33,244 nucleotides of DNA from Neocallimastix lanati (nom. inval.) (Eukaryota; Neocallimastigomycota; Neocallimastigomycetes; Neocallimastigales; Neocallimastigaceae). Shown piece by piece: positions 19,517 to 29,761 of the stretch. The stretch spans positions 1-33,244 of the forward strand of contig JACVTC010000389.1 of NCBI GenBank assembly GCA_016946835.1, written 5' to 3'. The notes beneath the pieces were generated by a model that made no database searches, was not told the DNA's origin, and saw only the letters and a program-made list of their open reading frames with translations. How positions within the stretch are numbered: the stretch's first letter is position 1; each line of letters begins with the position of its first letter. The position numbers and the translations under genes are program-made.

Positions 19517-21019
19517 ATGACTAAAGAAAATTTTTCTGAATCAGACATTAATTATATTTGTAATAAAATATCTAATCCATTTTCTAATGAGATTATTCAT
19601 TTTCAAGTATACATTAAAAATTTACTTCAAAAAATTAGAAAATTTCTTGAACAAAAAAGGAAATCGCCAAATTTTAAACCCGATGAATTTGTTAAAATAG
19701 TTATAAATCATATTAATTCACATAAAGTGGCAGCAAATACTCATGTTGGAATTCTAGCGGCTCAGTCAATTGGAGAACCGGTCACTCAATCAGCTTTGAG
19801 TTATTTTCATAAACTTGCAGGCGATGATACAATTAATGGTTTGAAAGAGTTATATAATATAACTCATAATAAAACAGAGTTAAGTGTAGTTGAATTTTAT
19901 TTAAAACCAGACGATTATGATGAAGATTCAAAAGAAAGAATTTTAAATAGTTTTAAATATATAAATTTAAAAGATATTGTATTAGATGTGGTTTATAACG
20001 GTTTTAATTTACGTTTTTATCTTTATTCCCATAGTGTTTTTGCCCATAGACTTCATCCTCTCATCATACACCAAACTATCAAACAATATTTAAAAGTTTC
20101 TAAAAACATTCTTGGAAAGTGGGATTCTTCATTTAATCTTGAGAATCTTTATATTGAATTTAAAAGCCCAGCTTCAAAAATATTAGACTGGTTAGATAGT
20201 AATGGTATAGAATATGTTGTTGAAGAAGATATATTATGTATTTATAAAGTAAAAGAAAATTATCCTAATAACGTAATAAACTTGGAAAGTGATGATGACT
20301 ACAATGATAAATATGTTTTAAGTGATAACGAACAAAATAAAAATGAATGGCAATATGAAGAAAACTTTCATACCCAAAATAAAAATGATGAAGAACGTCA
20401 TATCGAAATTAAAAATGAATCAAATATTACTAACGATAGCTTATTAGATTATTTTAAAATAAATAATTTAAAGTTTGAAGAAAAAGAAAATTACTATATA
20501 CTTGATAGTAATTATGTTAAAATAAAAGATGAAAAAATTATCAAATTACTAAGTGATATTTCTTTAACAGGAACTAAAGGAGTAAAAACTGTCTCTTCTA
20601 AAATGCTTGGAGAAGAAGAATTTTACGTGGAAGTCGTCGGAAGAAATCTTGACCCTCTTTTCGAAAATCAATATATTGATCTTGATCGTTCTCGTTATAC
20701 CGTTTATGGTACTTCAAAATATGTTGATCATAACACTCGAAAACAAAATATTCTAGAGCAATTAAAACGAATTACTAATATCGATAAATCGTACTACAAT
20801 AATCAACATATTGAATTACTTACTAACTTCATGTGTCGGAATAATACCATCGTACCAATGTCACGTTTCGGAATGAAAAATGATGATTACTCATTTATTT
20901 CAAAATTGTCCTTTGAAGATCCTTATAGCGTTTTAGAAAATATTTTATACGGCGTTAAAGATAGTTTATCTTCCGTATCAGCAAAAATTATTACTGGAAT
21001 ATACAATGATAAAATTTAA
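19517..21019 (+). CDS. C-terminal part of the RNA polymerase largest subunit (archaeal A''-like)
   Basis: 500 residues matching only the last third of RPB1/beta-prime. AANTHVGILAAQSIGEPVTQ (73-92) leads into ALSYFHKLAG, the trigger-loop region with its conserved His at 98 that contacts the incoming nucleotide. The jaw region follows, then an acidic low-complexity insert (about 252-318). The end (TSKYVD, HIELLTNFM, PMSRFGM, KLSFEDPYSVL, GIYNDK) is the final clamp-forming segment. The start lies about 75 residues before the AQSIGEP motif, which is where archaeal A'' subunits begin. This makes it a natural split subunit rather than a random fragment. The N-terminal two thirds (A', with the catalytic Asp triad and bridge helix) is not found on the circle. 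It should assemble with RPB2. Confidence 0.9.
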   Translation: MTKENFSESDINYICNKISNPFSNEIIHFQVYIKNLLQKIRKFLEQKRKSPNFKPDEFVKIVINHINSHKVAANTHVGILAAQSIGEPVTQSALSYFHKLAGDDTINGLKELYNITHNKTELSVVEFYLKPDDYDEDSKERILNSFKYINLKDIVLDVVYNGFNLRFYLYSHSVFAHRLHPLIIHQTIKQYLKVSKNILGKWDSSFNLENLYIEFKSPASKILDWLDSNGIEYVVEEDILCIYKVKENYPNNVINLESDDDYNDKYVLSDNEQNKNEWQYEENFHTQNKNDEERHIEIKNESNITNDSLLDYFKINNLKFEEKENYYILDSNYVKIKDEKIIKLLSDISLTGTKGVKTVSSKMLGEEEFYVEVVGRNLDPLFENQYIDLDRSRYTVYGTSKYVDHNTRKQNILEQLKRITNIDKSYYNNQHIELLTNFMCRNNTIVPMSRFGMKNDDYSFISKLSFEDPYSVLENILYGVKDSLSSVSAKIITGIYNDKI

Positions 21020-21680
21020 ATAATTATTCCTTATAAAGGATATTATTATAATATTATTATTAACAAATGTTATTTTCAAAAAAATGAATAATTTATAATG
21101 TAAACATTTTTATATTAATATCTATATATTTAATTTTAAAGTTATATATATTTTATTTTTTTAAAAAATATATATACAAATATATGTACTACTTTACATA
21201 TATTATTTAATATTATGATATATAAATTTTAGTTACATTATATATAAAAAAATTTAAAATATATTTTTAAAAAAATATACTAAATTAAAACAAGAAATAT
21301 TAATTAGAGTAGATTAAATACATTAATATATATTGTGTAAATTAAAGTAATAATAATAAACTATAATAAAAATTTAATAATAATAGGACTAATGAAATTA
21401 CAAAAATATAATAGTGCTGACAATGTCCTTTTTTTTTTTTTTTAAAACATTTTATGTAAAATATAAAATTTGTACTATATGAAAAAATAAAATTAAATAA
21501 AAGTAATATAAATAAATTCATGAAAAATAAAACATTATACTTGTACCTTTTATTTTAATTTTTATTATACACTTTGCTTTTATCTTATTTTATACAATTA
21601 ATTGTAATTATCATTAAAAGTTTTATAAAAAATAACTCAGTATGAATAAAAATTTTATACTTATATTTATATTAAAATTT
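21020..21680. other. Convergent intergenic region before the polymerase stop
   Basis: This is 661 bp between two genes that end toward each other. Apart from the hairpin at 21028-21040 and a 10-bp A/T inverted repeat at 21648-21657/21673-21682 that overlaps the polymerase stop codon, I see only A/T runs and no gene. Confidence 0.35.
21028..21040 (+). terminator. Hairpin after the RPB1 C-part stop
   Basis: TCCTT (21028-21032) and AAGGA (21036-21040) form a 5-bp stem with two G-C pairs around a 3-base loop, eight bases past the stop. It is similarly placed to the hairpins after the 736-aa and 151-aa genes and may mark the mRNA 3' end. Confidence 0.35.
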
Positions 21681-24600
21681 TTAAAGTAGTTCGCTGATCT
21701 CTTCACTGTAAGATTTTAATAAATTTATTAAACCTTTTCTTACATAATGATTATAATAGTAATTACAATCTAACTTTGGTACAATAATATTTTTATCTTT
21801 GAGACTTTTTTCCTTTAAGTTATTATACAAATCTAAAGACATAATTTTATCACCAAATAAATTCGAATCTTTACTAAAAGAAAAATTGGTGGTTTTTATA
21901 ATAACATAGTTAATTTTTTCACCTACTTTATAATCAAGATTATACCTTTTATGATTATTTATAAATAATAATACGTAATAGGATTTATTCTTATATTTTG
22001 GTCCAATGGATAAACGCATAATCAATTTTTCAAAAGGAACTTCACCAGCTAGTAATTCTTTTTTCATTTTAATGACTTTTTCTTTTATTAATTTTTTCGG
22101 ATACTTATAAAGAATCATATATAAAAATATTTTGTAATAATCACGAATAAAAATACACGTATTCTTTTTAATCAGATCTATACCCTTTATGTATAAAGTC
22201 GGTTTATCCTTATCAACTAAAATTCCAGAGTATTTCTTTTTCGAAATAATAAGCATTCGGGAAAAGGTATTTTCATATTTTAGATGCATCCCTTCTGGTA
22301 GTAGATTTGTCACGATATTGGATACCTCTTTGCACTCTTTAACAAATTTATCAGTATCAAAATGATCCAAATTATTATTTTGAACATTTTCATTATCATT
22401 AATAATGTTGTTGTTGTTATTGTTGCTATTGTTATTGTTGTTGTTGTTATTGTTGCTATTGTTATTGTTGTTGTTGTTATTGTTGCTATTGTTATTGTTG
22501 TTGTTGTTATTGTTGCTATTGTTATTGTTGTTGTTGTTATTGTTGCTATTGTTATTGTTGTTGTTGTTATTGTTGCTATTGTTATTGTTGTTGTTGTTAT
22601 TGTTGCTATTGTTATTGTTGTTGTTGTTATTGTTGCTATTGTTATTGTTGTTGTTGTTATTGTTGCTATTGTTATTGTTGTTGTTGTTATTGTTGCTATT
22701 GTTATTGTTGTTGTTGTTATTGTTGCTATTGTTATTGTTGTTGTTGTTATTGTTGCTATTGTTATTGTTGTTGTTGTTATTGTTGCTATTGTTATTGTTG
22801 TTGTTGTTATTGTTGCTATTGTTATTGTTGTTGTTGTTATTGTTGCTATTGTTATTGTTGTTGTTGTTATTGTTGTTGTTAATGTTGTTTTCGTCGTTAT
22901 TGATTTTATTGCTATTTTTATTTTGGCTATAATACATTTCAAAAAAACTTTTCTTCTCTTTTTTATATTCGATTAGGCAGGAATCCGTATCCCCATAGAT
23001 GACATGAAATTTTGTTTTTTCTTGAATAATATTTATGGCTATATTTAAGTAATTTCTTCCCATTCCGGTGGTACATTCTGCGCCAGGTAAAAATCTTAAG
23101 AATTTCAATGAGCTAGATCCAAGACATCCATAAATTGAGTTTGCTTGAATTTTCAATGCATATTGCCGCTTGTCGTAAATAATATAATCCGCACCAGAGG
23201 ATTCCTTCATTAAATTTTTATATCGTACACGTTCTGATAAAAGCACTTTCATCATCTGTGGTAGAATACCAATATGATTCTTAGTGTAATAATATACTTT
23301 ATCACCAATATCTATTCGGTGATACGAATCTTTGGGATATTTATCAATCGTTGAACTATCTAATAATGTGGTGTAGCATATATTGTGAGTGATGATGACA
23401 CTAGGATATAAACTTGTAAAATCTAGCATAGTGCAATAATCATACACACCTGATTTGGGTTCAATTACCGTTGCTCCTTTATACCCTTGAATATTGGATT
23501 GATCTAAATCAATACATATATTATTGTCGTAAGAATATTTGTAAAGCAAATTGGAAAATGTTTTACTCTGCCCCGTTTTATAGACTTCGTCAATACGGAT
23601 TCTTGATATTTTTGCTACTTCTAAAAGTTGAATCCACTGATGAGAAACATTAAATATATTCAATGTCAATATCGAATCCATAACACAGTATTTTGCCACT
23701 TTATGTAACGATTCTTCCGTATTCTCATAGATTAAATAAAACATTTCTTTATAGGGCAAATCTATTTTATGTTTATTTAATAATTGCTCCGAAACATAAT
23801 TTAAATTTGAGGATGGCAAATTTAAGGATTTAGCATACTTATATATATCAACGGCTATACGACCCGGAATATATAATTCCACTTCATCGCCCATTAAATT
23901 ATTGAATTGGGAAGGTTTATTTAAAATTCGACTAGCAGAGAATGGTGTCTCCTTCGTATCAATGCTCAAATACATGCCTGCTCTTTGTGCTAAATACTTA
24001 TAATCAAATCCAAAAGTGTTAAATCCAATAATAATATCGGGATCAAATTTACTTATTTGCTTAAAAAATTCACACAATAGTTCATATTCCGTAGATACAT
24101 AGATCATTTCATATTCAAATTGTTCATCATTATTTTTACTTTCATCGAAATCTTTATTATTTTTATTCTTTTTATTATCTTCTATTCGTTTTATGAAATC
24201 TTCTATTTTCTCAAAGTTTTCATATTGATTTTTAACTTTCTTGTTCATAGGAAGATCCGTGTCTTTCTCAATTTTATTTAAAATATTTTTAAACTTATCA
24301 ATTCTACTATGACCATCATCACTATAATTTGCATTTAAAATATTACTTAACCTATTAAATCGATTAACAATCCCTTCATCATAACTTCTTTTCTTTATTA
24401 AAATATTTTTGAATTTGTTAAATCTTTCATTTACCTCTGAATTATATGTATTATTAGATTGATTAGGATTACAAATATTTTTATTGGTTTGAATAATTAA
24501 ATTCTTATTTCTAAAATTTAAAGTTTCATCACTACTCTTTAACATGCGAATTATTCTATCCAATTTTTCGTGATTTTCTTTAAATTTTTTAGCAACATTT

Positions 24601-25649
24601 TCTAAATCATGATTTCTAATATTATTTTCAATAATCTCTGGAACATCGTTTTCAACATTATTTTTATCCTTATTTTCAGCATTATCTTCAACATTATCCT
24701 CTACAAGCTTTTCTTCATTATTTTTAACATTGCTTTCAACATTACTTTCAGCATTACATTCAACTTTACTTTCTATATTATTTTAAACATCAATTTCAAC
24801 ATTATCTTCAGTGTTCTCTTCAACCTTATCTTTCACGCTATCTTCAACCTTATTAGTTATATTATTTTTGTTTTCTTTGTTAAATTTTTGGGCTTCATAT
24901 TTTTTCATATCAATTTTAAAGATACTTTGCTCGATACATGCAGCTTTAAATGATTGAAGATCCAAAAAAGGAAAAAAATTTGCATCAATTTCTTCAAATT
25001 CATTTTTATTGATGACATTAATATCATCATCAAATTTAACGCATATGGCAATACATTTTTTTTCGTTTTCATGATTAAATACAAGGCTAATAGTTGATAT
25101 ATAATCTTCAAATATATATCGATTAGGAAATGATTCGAAATCATGAGACATACATTCAATATCAAAAGATAAAATAGAAGGAGATGGATAGCTATTAATT
25201 TCAACAGATTTTATATTTTTATATTGAACGATATACTCTTCATCAAAGGTAGTATACTTCTCATTGGAATTTAACTCCCAGTGTTCCATTTCTATCCATC
25301 CTATTGTATTTAAATTACATTCAGCCAGAAACGCTGAAATTATATCCACATTTAATATTGACGAATAATAAGAAGAATATTCGGAATAATTAGGGAACAT
25401 GACTTTAAAGATAATTTTATTACCTTCTAAATAATGTCTTAAAAGTTTTCTTGAAAGTACTTCTTTGTTGTTTCTTGAATTGCCATTGAATTTGAAGTCA
25501 CGATATTGTGAAAATTTGTATAAAGGATAATTATCTATAATAATTGATACTTTGTCATTTCTAATATTACTATATCCAAATCCTATAATAACTGGGGAAT
25601 TGTTTTTTATTAGCAATTCCCAATTATAAATGAATATTATTTTATTCAT
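21681..25649 (-). CDS. polB: Family B DNA polymerase, interrupted by an in-frame TAA in a linker
   Basis: Replicative DNA polymerase with 3'-5' exonuclease. Reading from 25649: ExoI SFDIEC with D163 and E165; TAA at codon 289 (24783-24785); then in the same frame ExoII GFNTFGFDYKYL, ExoIII YCVMDS, palm motif A DFTSLYPSVII, fingers motif B KIQANSIYG, motif C YGDTDS and KKKYSG. All catalytic residues are present. The frame is 1323 codons including the stops. Two large expansions stand out: a linker of about 370 residues between ExoI and ExoII, rich in Val-Glu-Asn repeats and in three copies of an RFNKFKNIL-like segment, and an Asn tract of about 185 residues between motif C and KKKY. The stop falls in the Val-Glu-Asn repeats, which continue unchanged after it. 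The first ATG after the stop is at 24545, still before ExoII. No terminal-protein domain or inverted terminal repeats are seen, so nothing in the sequence points to protein-primed replication. Confidence 0.93.
22411..22860 (-). repeat. 30-bp coding minisatellite in the polymerase: 15 perfect units
   Basis: A 30-bp unit repeats fifteen times without a single difference (the plus strand of each unit starts TTGTTGTTGTTATTGTTGCT) and encodes nine Asn and one Ser per unit. The mixture of AAC and AAT codons is the same in every unit, so it is a repeated block and not a simple triplet run. It lies between palm motif C and the thumb. True copy number may differ in the molecule because assemblers often collapse or extend such arrays. 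Confidence 0.97.
24783..24785 (-). other. In-frame TAA in the polymerase ExoI-ExoII linker
   Basis: The codon follows GTT and precedes AAT. The Val-Glu-Asn style of the linker (EDNVEIDV before; NNIESKVE after) is the same on both sides and the frame is unbroken for 220 further bases before the first possible start. If translation ended here, a protein with ExoI only and a separate ExoI-less polymerase would result. Confidence 0.75.
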
Positions 25650-25731
25650 TTGTTTTTTATTTTAAAAATATTAAAAAATTATACATATATATGTTAGAGT
25701 TAAATATTTTCTTATATTAACTACTAATACC

Positions 25732-25754
25732 AATCTATATAGATAATATAGATT
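25732..25754. other. Perfect 8-bp inverted repeat between the 151-aa and polymerase genes
   Basis: AATCTATA (25732-25739) and TATAGATT (25747-25754) surround a 7-base spacer. It lies about 85 bases upstream of the polymerase start, so it could be an operator or promoter dyad, or part of the 3' end of the 151-aa transcript. Confidence 0.35.
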
Positions 25755-25794
25755 TATAATTTTTTTTTGAATTTTAAATATTCTTTGAAAAAGC

Positions 25795-25813
25795 AGAGAT
25801 AATTATTATCTCT
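25795..25813 (-). terminator. Hairpin just after the 151-aa gene stop
   Basis: AGAGATA and TATCTCT form a 7-bp stem with a 5-base loop, beginning eight bases past the minus-strand stop codon and followed by a GCTTTTTC tract in transcript sense. The position fits the hairpin type of mRNA end known from mimivirus. Confidence 0.4.
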
Positions 25814-25820
25814 TTATTTT

Positions 25821-26276
25821 TTATCGTTCTGTATCAAAATCAATAATGAAATTATCGTATATAATTATATTATAAGTAATGTTATAGCGTTGTATATCCA
25901 TATAATAATCTTCATAATTATTATTATATTCTTTAATAAAATCTTTTAATAAATTTTTAACTATTTCTACCTGTTTTTCATTTGATACAAAATTTTCTGA
26001 AAAATTTTGGAAATAATATTTTCTAATTATGAAGATCATATATAACATAGGTATATTTAATTTGGTAAATCTTTTTTCGATTATCTCATTAAACTTCCTA
26101 TTGAATATATGAAGATTTATAAATTTAATAAAATCGGATATAAATACAGTATTACTAAACGTTCCTGTAACACTATTACTTAAATTATGTTTAATTTTTT
26201 GAATTAATGTTTGCTGAGAATTATAACTCTTTCCTTTTACTTGGTTTATTATATTCTTATTTTTATCTTTAAGCAT
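25821..26276 (-). CDS. Unrecognised 151-aa protein
   Basis: I do not recognise a family. The protein is mostly helical in appearance, with many Phe, Ile, Tyr and Lys, and no signal peptide, cysteine motif or Asn tract. Residues 25-40 (IQKIKHNLSNSVTGTFSN) start a compact region, followed by alternating hydrophobic helices (FISDFIKFINLHIF, MLYMIFIIRKYYF). The layout of helices vaguely suggests a small all-alpha domain, but I cannot name it. It lies 171 bp upstream of the DNA polymerase gene on the same strand and could share control with it. Upstream it diverges from the 196-aa gene. The copy at the window start is truncated and frame-broken. Confidence 0.6.
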   Translation of the reverse strand: MLKDKNKNIINQVKGKSYNSQQTLIQKIKHNLSNSVTGTFSNTVFISDFIKFINLHIFNRKFNEIIEKRFTKLNIPMLYMIFIIRKYYFQNFSENFVSNEKQVEIVKNLLKDFIKEYNNNYEDYYMDIQRYNITYNIIIYDNFIIDFDTER

Positions 26277-26873
26277 TACTGATTACGAAAATTTTTAAAA
26301 TATAAAAAAATTTTTTATATAGAATTCCTTTTCTTATGGATATATATATTCAAATAGGTTTTATTTTTATCGTTATATCGCTTATATAATTTTTGATATT
26401 ATGTAAAATTCTTTTTTATCATTTTAAATATCTTAATATTTCAAACATTATAGATTACTAAACAATATTATATCATATAATAAATTATAGTTTAGTATAT
26501 TATAATAAAGATTTAATTTACCATATTACGAAATCCGAATAAAAAAACAAAAAATTTAAAATTTATATTTAATATTCATTTCAAATATCCTTGATTATAA
26601 TAAAATACAATAATTTATTTAAAACAGGATAGTAAATAAATAAATTTTATTTATATACATATTTTATTAGAAAACACTAATTTTATTTTTCAAAAAAAAA
26701 AAAGAAATAAAAATGGTTATAACAACATTAGTAAATTTTAATGAAACAATTGATTTTTATTAATTGATATAAAGACAAAATAAATTTAATAAAACAATTG
26801 ATTTATTATTCATTAAAATATAAAGTCAAACTATATTTATTTATTATAGGATAAAAAAAATATTAAAATAAAA
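26277..26873. promoter_or_regulatory. Divergent intergenic region, better-resolved second pass
   Basis: The same region as 298-885 but nine bases longer overall, because A/T runs are mostly one base longer. It contains the duplicated AAACAATTGATTT ... ATATAAAG element about 45-130 bases before the 196-aa start. Confidence 0.4.
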
Positions 26874-27464
26874 ATGTCTGAGGTGGTTAAAAATTTATCT
26901 CAAAAAAGATATGATGAATTACGTCGTAATGTTATTATTGATGCTATTGACATTGTTTTCAATACTATTTCAAATCAAGTAAAAATAGATAATAAGGATA
27001 AATCTTTTACAGTTAGAAAACTAACAAATAGTATCGAATTAATTTATGATTTAAGTAGTCAAGAAAATAACGATAAAATTCCTTCGGAAATCATTAAATC
27101 AATAAAACCACGAATAAGTCATAAATTAAACAATACATTTTGTTATAAATTACCGTCTAAAAACGAAAATACAAACCTCGGAAAGGAAAGTAAAAATTCT
27201 TCTATTGTATTTTCACCATTTATTCAAAATGCTATTGAAGTTTCCCAAAATGATATGAAAATGGATGTACAATTACCAAAATCTCTTGAACATTATCATT
27301 TCTTTGTTTTTCCTTTAAATATGGATGGAAAAGAGTATATTATCACTTATGCAGAAGAAAATAAATATAGTAAACGTGAAATCATTGAAATATTACATAA
27401 TAATGTATCAGTAGATAAAAATATCCTTTCTAAAGAATTAAAAGAAAAATATTATTTTAATTAA
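26874..27464 (+). CDS. Unrecognised 196-aa protein (second pass)
   Basis: Identical at the protein level to the gene at 886-1476 and offset by exactly 25,988. It is the same locus seen again at the other contig end and should not be counted as a paralogue unless the molecule proves to be a tandem duplication. Confidence 0.65.
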   Translation: MSEVVKNLSQKRYDELRRNVIIDAIDIVFNTISNQVKIDNKDKSFTVRKLTNSIELIYDLSSQENNDKIPSEIIKSIKPRISHKLNNTFCYKLPSKNENTNLGKESKNSSIVFSPFIQNAIEVSQNDMKMDVQLPKSLEHYHFFVFPLNMDGKEYIITYAEENKYSKREIIEILHNNVSVDKNILSKELKEKYYFN

Positions 27465-27799
27465 AATGTAAATAAATAGCTAGATAATGGGATAAATATA
27501 TAAGTAAATATTTTTTTTAAAATCTTTTTTGAAAACTTTAAATCACAAAAATTTTTAAATATTTATTAAAAAAATATTTTATATTGATATATAACCATTA
27601 TTGGATAATTGAATGATTATTTCTCTTTTAATAAGTCATTATTTTATAATTAAGAAATTAAAAATTTTTTTTTTTTAAAAATAATTATACACACATAGAA
27701 AATATTAATATTAACAATTAAAATGATTTAATTTCTTTTAAAATGAAAAAATAATTAATATATAAATCTACAAATTTTTTAAATAGTTAAGTAAAAAAT
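27465..27799. other. Intergenic gap before the helicase (second pass)
   Basis: Second reading of 1477-1811 with the same length and no difference seen. Confidence 0.3.
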
Positions 27800-29761
27800 A
27801 TGATTTTAGTAAAAACGAAAGAATCAGAAATTACAAATAATTATCATCCAATTATTTACTTATTAATTATACTTTTAAAGCAAAATAAGGATAAACATAC
27901 AAAATGTTATCGTATGTTGAAAAAATATCTTGAAAATTATGATATCAAATTAAGTGATATTGAAAATATTAATATTCAATTAGAAAATAACGAAATAGAA
28001 CATTCAAATAATTACAATAACATTTATAATAATAATAATAATAATAATGCTTATAATAATAATGAATATAATAATGGTATTCATAATGATAATGACAATA
28101 ATAATGGCAGTGATAATGAAAGCAGTGACTCAGAAGAATACAATTTTGATGAAATAAATATTAATGATCTTAATTCTGTTTTGAAAAATTTAGAAATTAG
28201 TAAAATAAATCAGTCATCAAATCAAGAAGCAGATTATAAATATGATATTATTGATATTATTTATCAATGCATGGAAGACTATGGTTCAATGGTAGTTGAT
28301 AAAGCACGATTAATCACTATTAAAAATTATTATAGTAAATCATCTTTAACGTCTCAGATTATTTTTAACATATTTATTGTGTTATACTTAGGATATTTAG
28401 TATTTAGTGAAGATGTATGGTATAAATTTTCATACAGTCGTCATGGATGGGAAATCATAAGTGCTTATGATCTCGCCAAAGAAATCAATATGGGATTAGT
28501 AAATAAGCTTACCAAGTTGTGTAATGAATGCAAATTTAAATTGGAAAATTTACCTACGAAATTATTTTCGTTTATGAGTGGTCATTCGGTTACATTTAAA
28601 AATTTATATCAGTTAGAAACCTTCTTCTACTTGGACAATTTTATTTCTCGAATGGATAAAAGTAAAGTTTTAAGATTTGAAGATTGTGTTTATGATTTCA
28701 CCATCAATAAACCACGACCAGGAATGCCAAAAGACTTTTGTCTTAAATCTACCAATTATAATTTTCACTCTGAAAATAAGAATAAAGTAAAAGAAGTGAA
28801 AGAATTTTTTGAAGATATTTTTGTCGACAAGGAATTGATACAGTATGTATTAAAAATTTTAGCTTCCACCCTTACTTACGGTAATAAATTGCGTGCCATT
28901 GTATTTTTTATTGGATCGGGTAGAAACGGTAAGACTACGCTTACTAACATGTTACGTCTTTCACTAGGAGATTATGCTGCAACGCCAAATGTTTCTTTAT
29001 TTTTAGGAAAATCGGTTAGTGCTGATAAACCAAGTCCACAAATGGTAGATCTTAATTGTGCAAGAGTGGCCATATGTGAAGAACCAGATGCTCGTAGTAT
29101 TGCTATTACAGGTGATACTAAAGCTATAACCGGTAATGTAGGCTTTATTAAAACCCGAACCTTGTATAAGGATGTTCAAGCAGTATCTGTTGATTTACTA
29201 CCCATTATTAATACAAATGACAAATTGACAATATCTAACTTAGATAATGCTTTGATTGATCGTATTCTTGTTATCCCTTTCACCCAACGATTCATAAATA
29301 AGATGAATATATCTGTCTTATCTTCAACTCAAAATATCAATAACCCTTCAATAAAAAGAGCTAATACAAGATGGCAAGGTTCTCGAGTTCAAGGTTATGC
29401 TGAAGCTTTAATACATTTACTTATTGAAAATTATCAAGAGGATTACACCTCCCTAGAAATTCCTGAATCTGTGGTTAATGCAACCAAAAGTTTTATTATG
29501 CGTAGTGACCATATTGCTAGATTTTTGGAAAAGAATATTGTTGATAAAAATGACAATCATGCTATTCCAATTGATGAACTTTACACCGTTTATAAGAATT
29601 GGTTTAAGTAATACGTATCCACTCGTTCCGTATTTTATAGTTTGGAAGATTTTCGTATGGATTTAATTAAATATAGTATTCGTATCAAAAATTTATCCTC
29701 AAATTCGGATTCGGATTCTAAGAAAACCGTTGAATCCATTATTGGATACAGATTTATTTAA
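27800..29761 (+). CDS. D5-type SF3 helicase with in-frame TAA (second pass)
   Basis: Same locus as 1812-3773. The internal TAA appears again at 29609-29611, and the same-frame tail ends at TAA 29759-29761. If both passes were polished from independent reads this would argue against a random error, but if they share reads it adds nothing. All helicase motifs are as described for the first pass. Confidence 0.85.

Noticed and set aside
22362-22976. Long open frames on the strand opposite the polymerase Asn tract (poly-Leu and poly-Val/Ile proteins)
   Set aside because: They are frame shadows of the 30-bp repeat; no independent start context or non-repeat sequence supports them.
24609-24953. 114-aa hydrophobic open frame opposite the polymerase linker
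   Set aside because: The Ile/Phe/Asn pattern is the reverse of the Glu/Asn/Val repeat of the linker; not a membrane protein gene.
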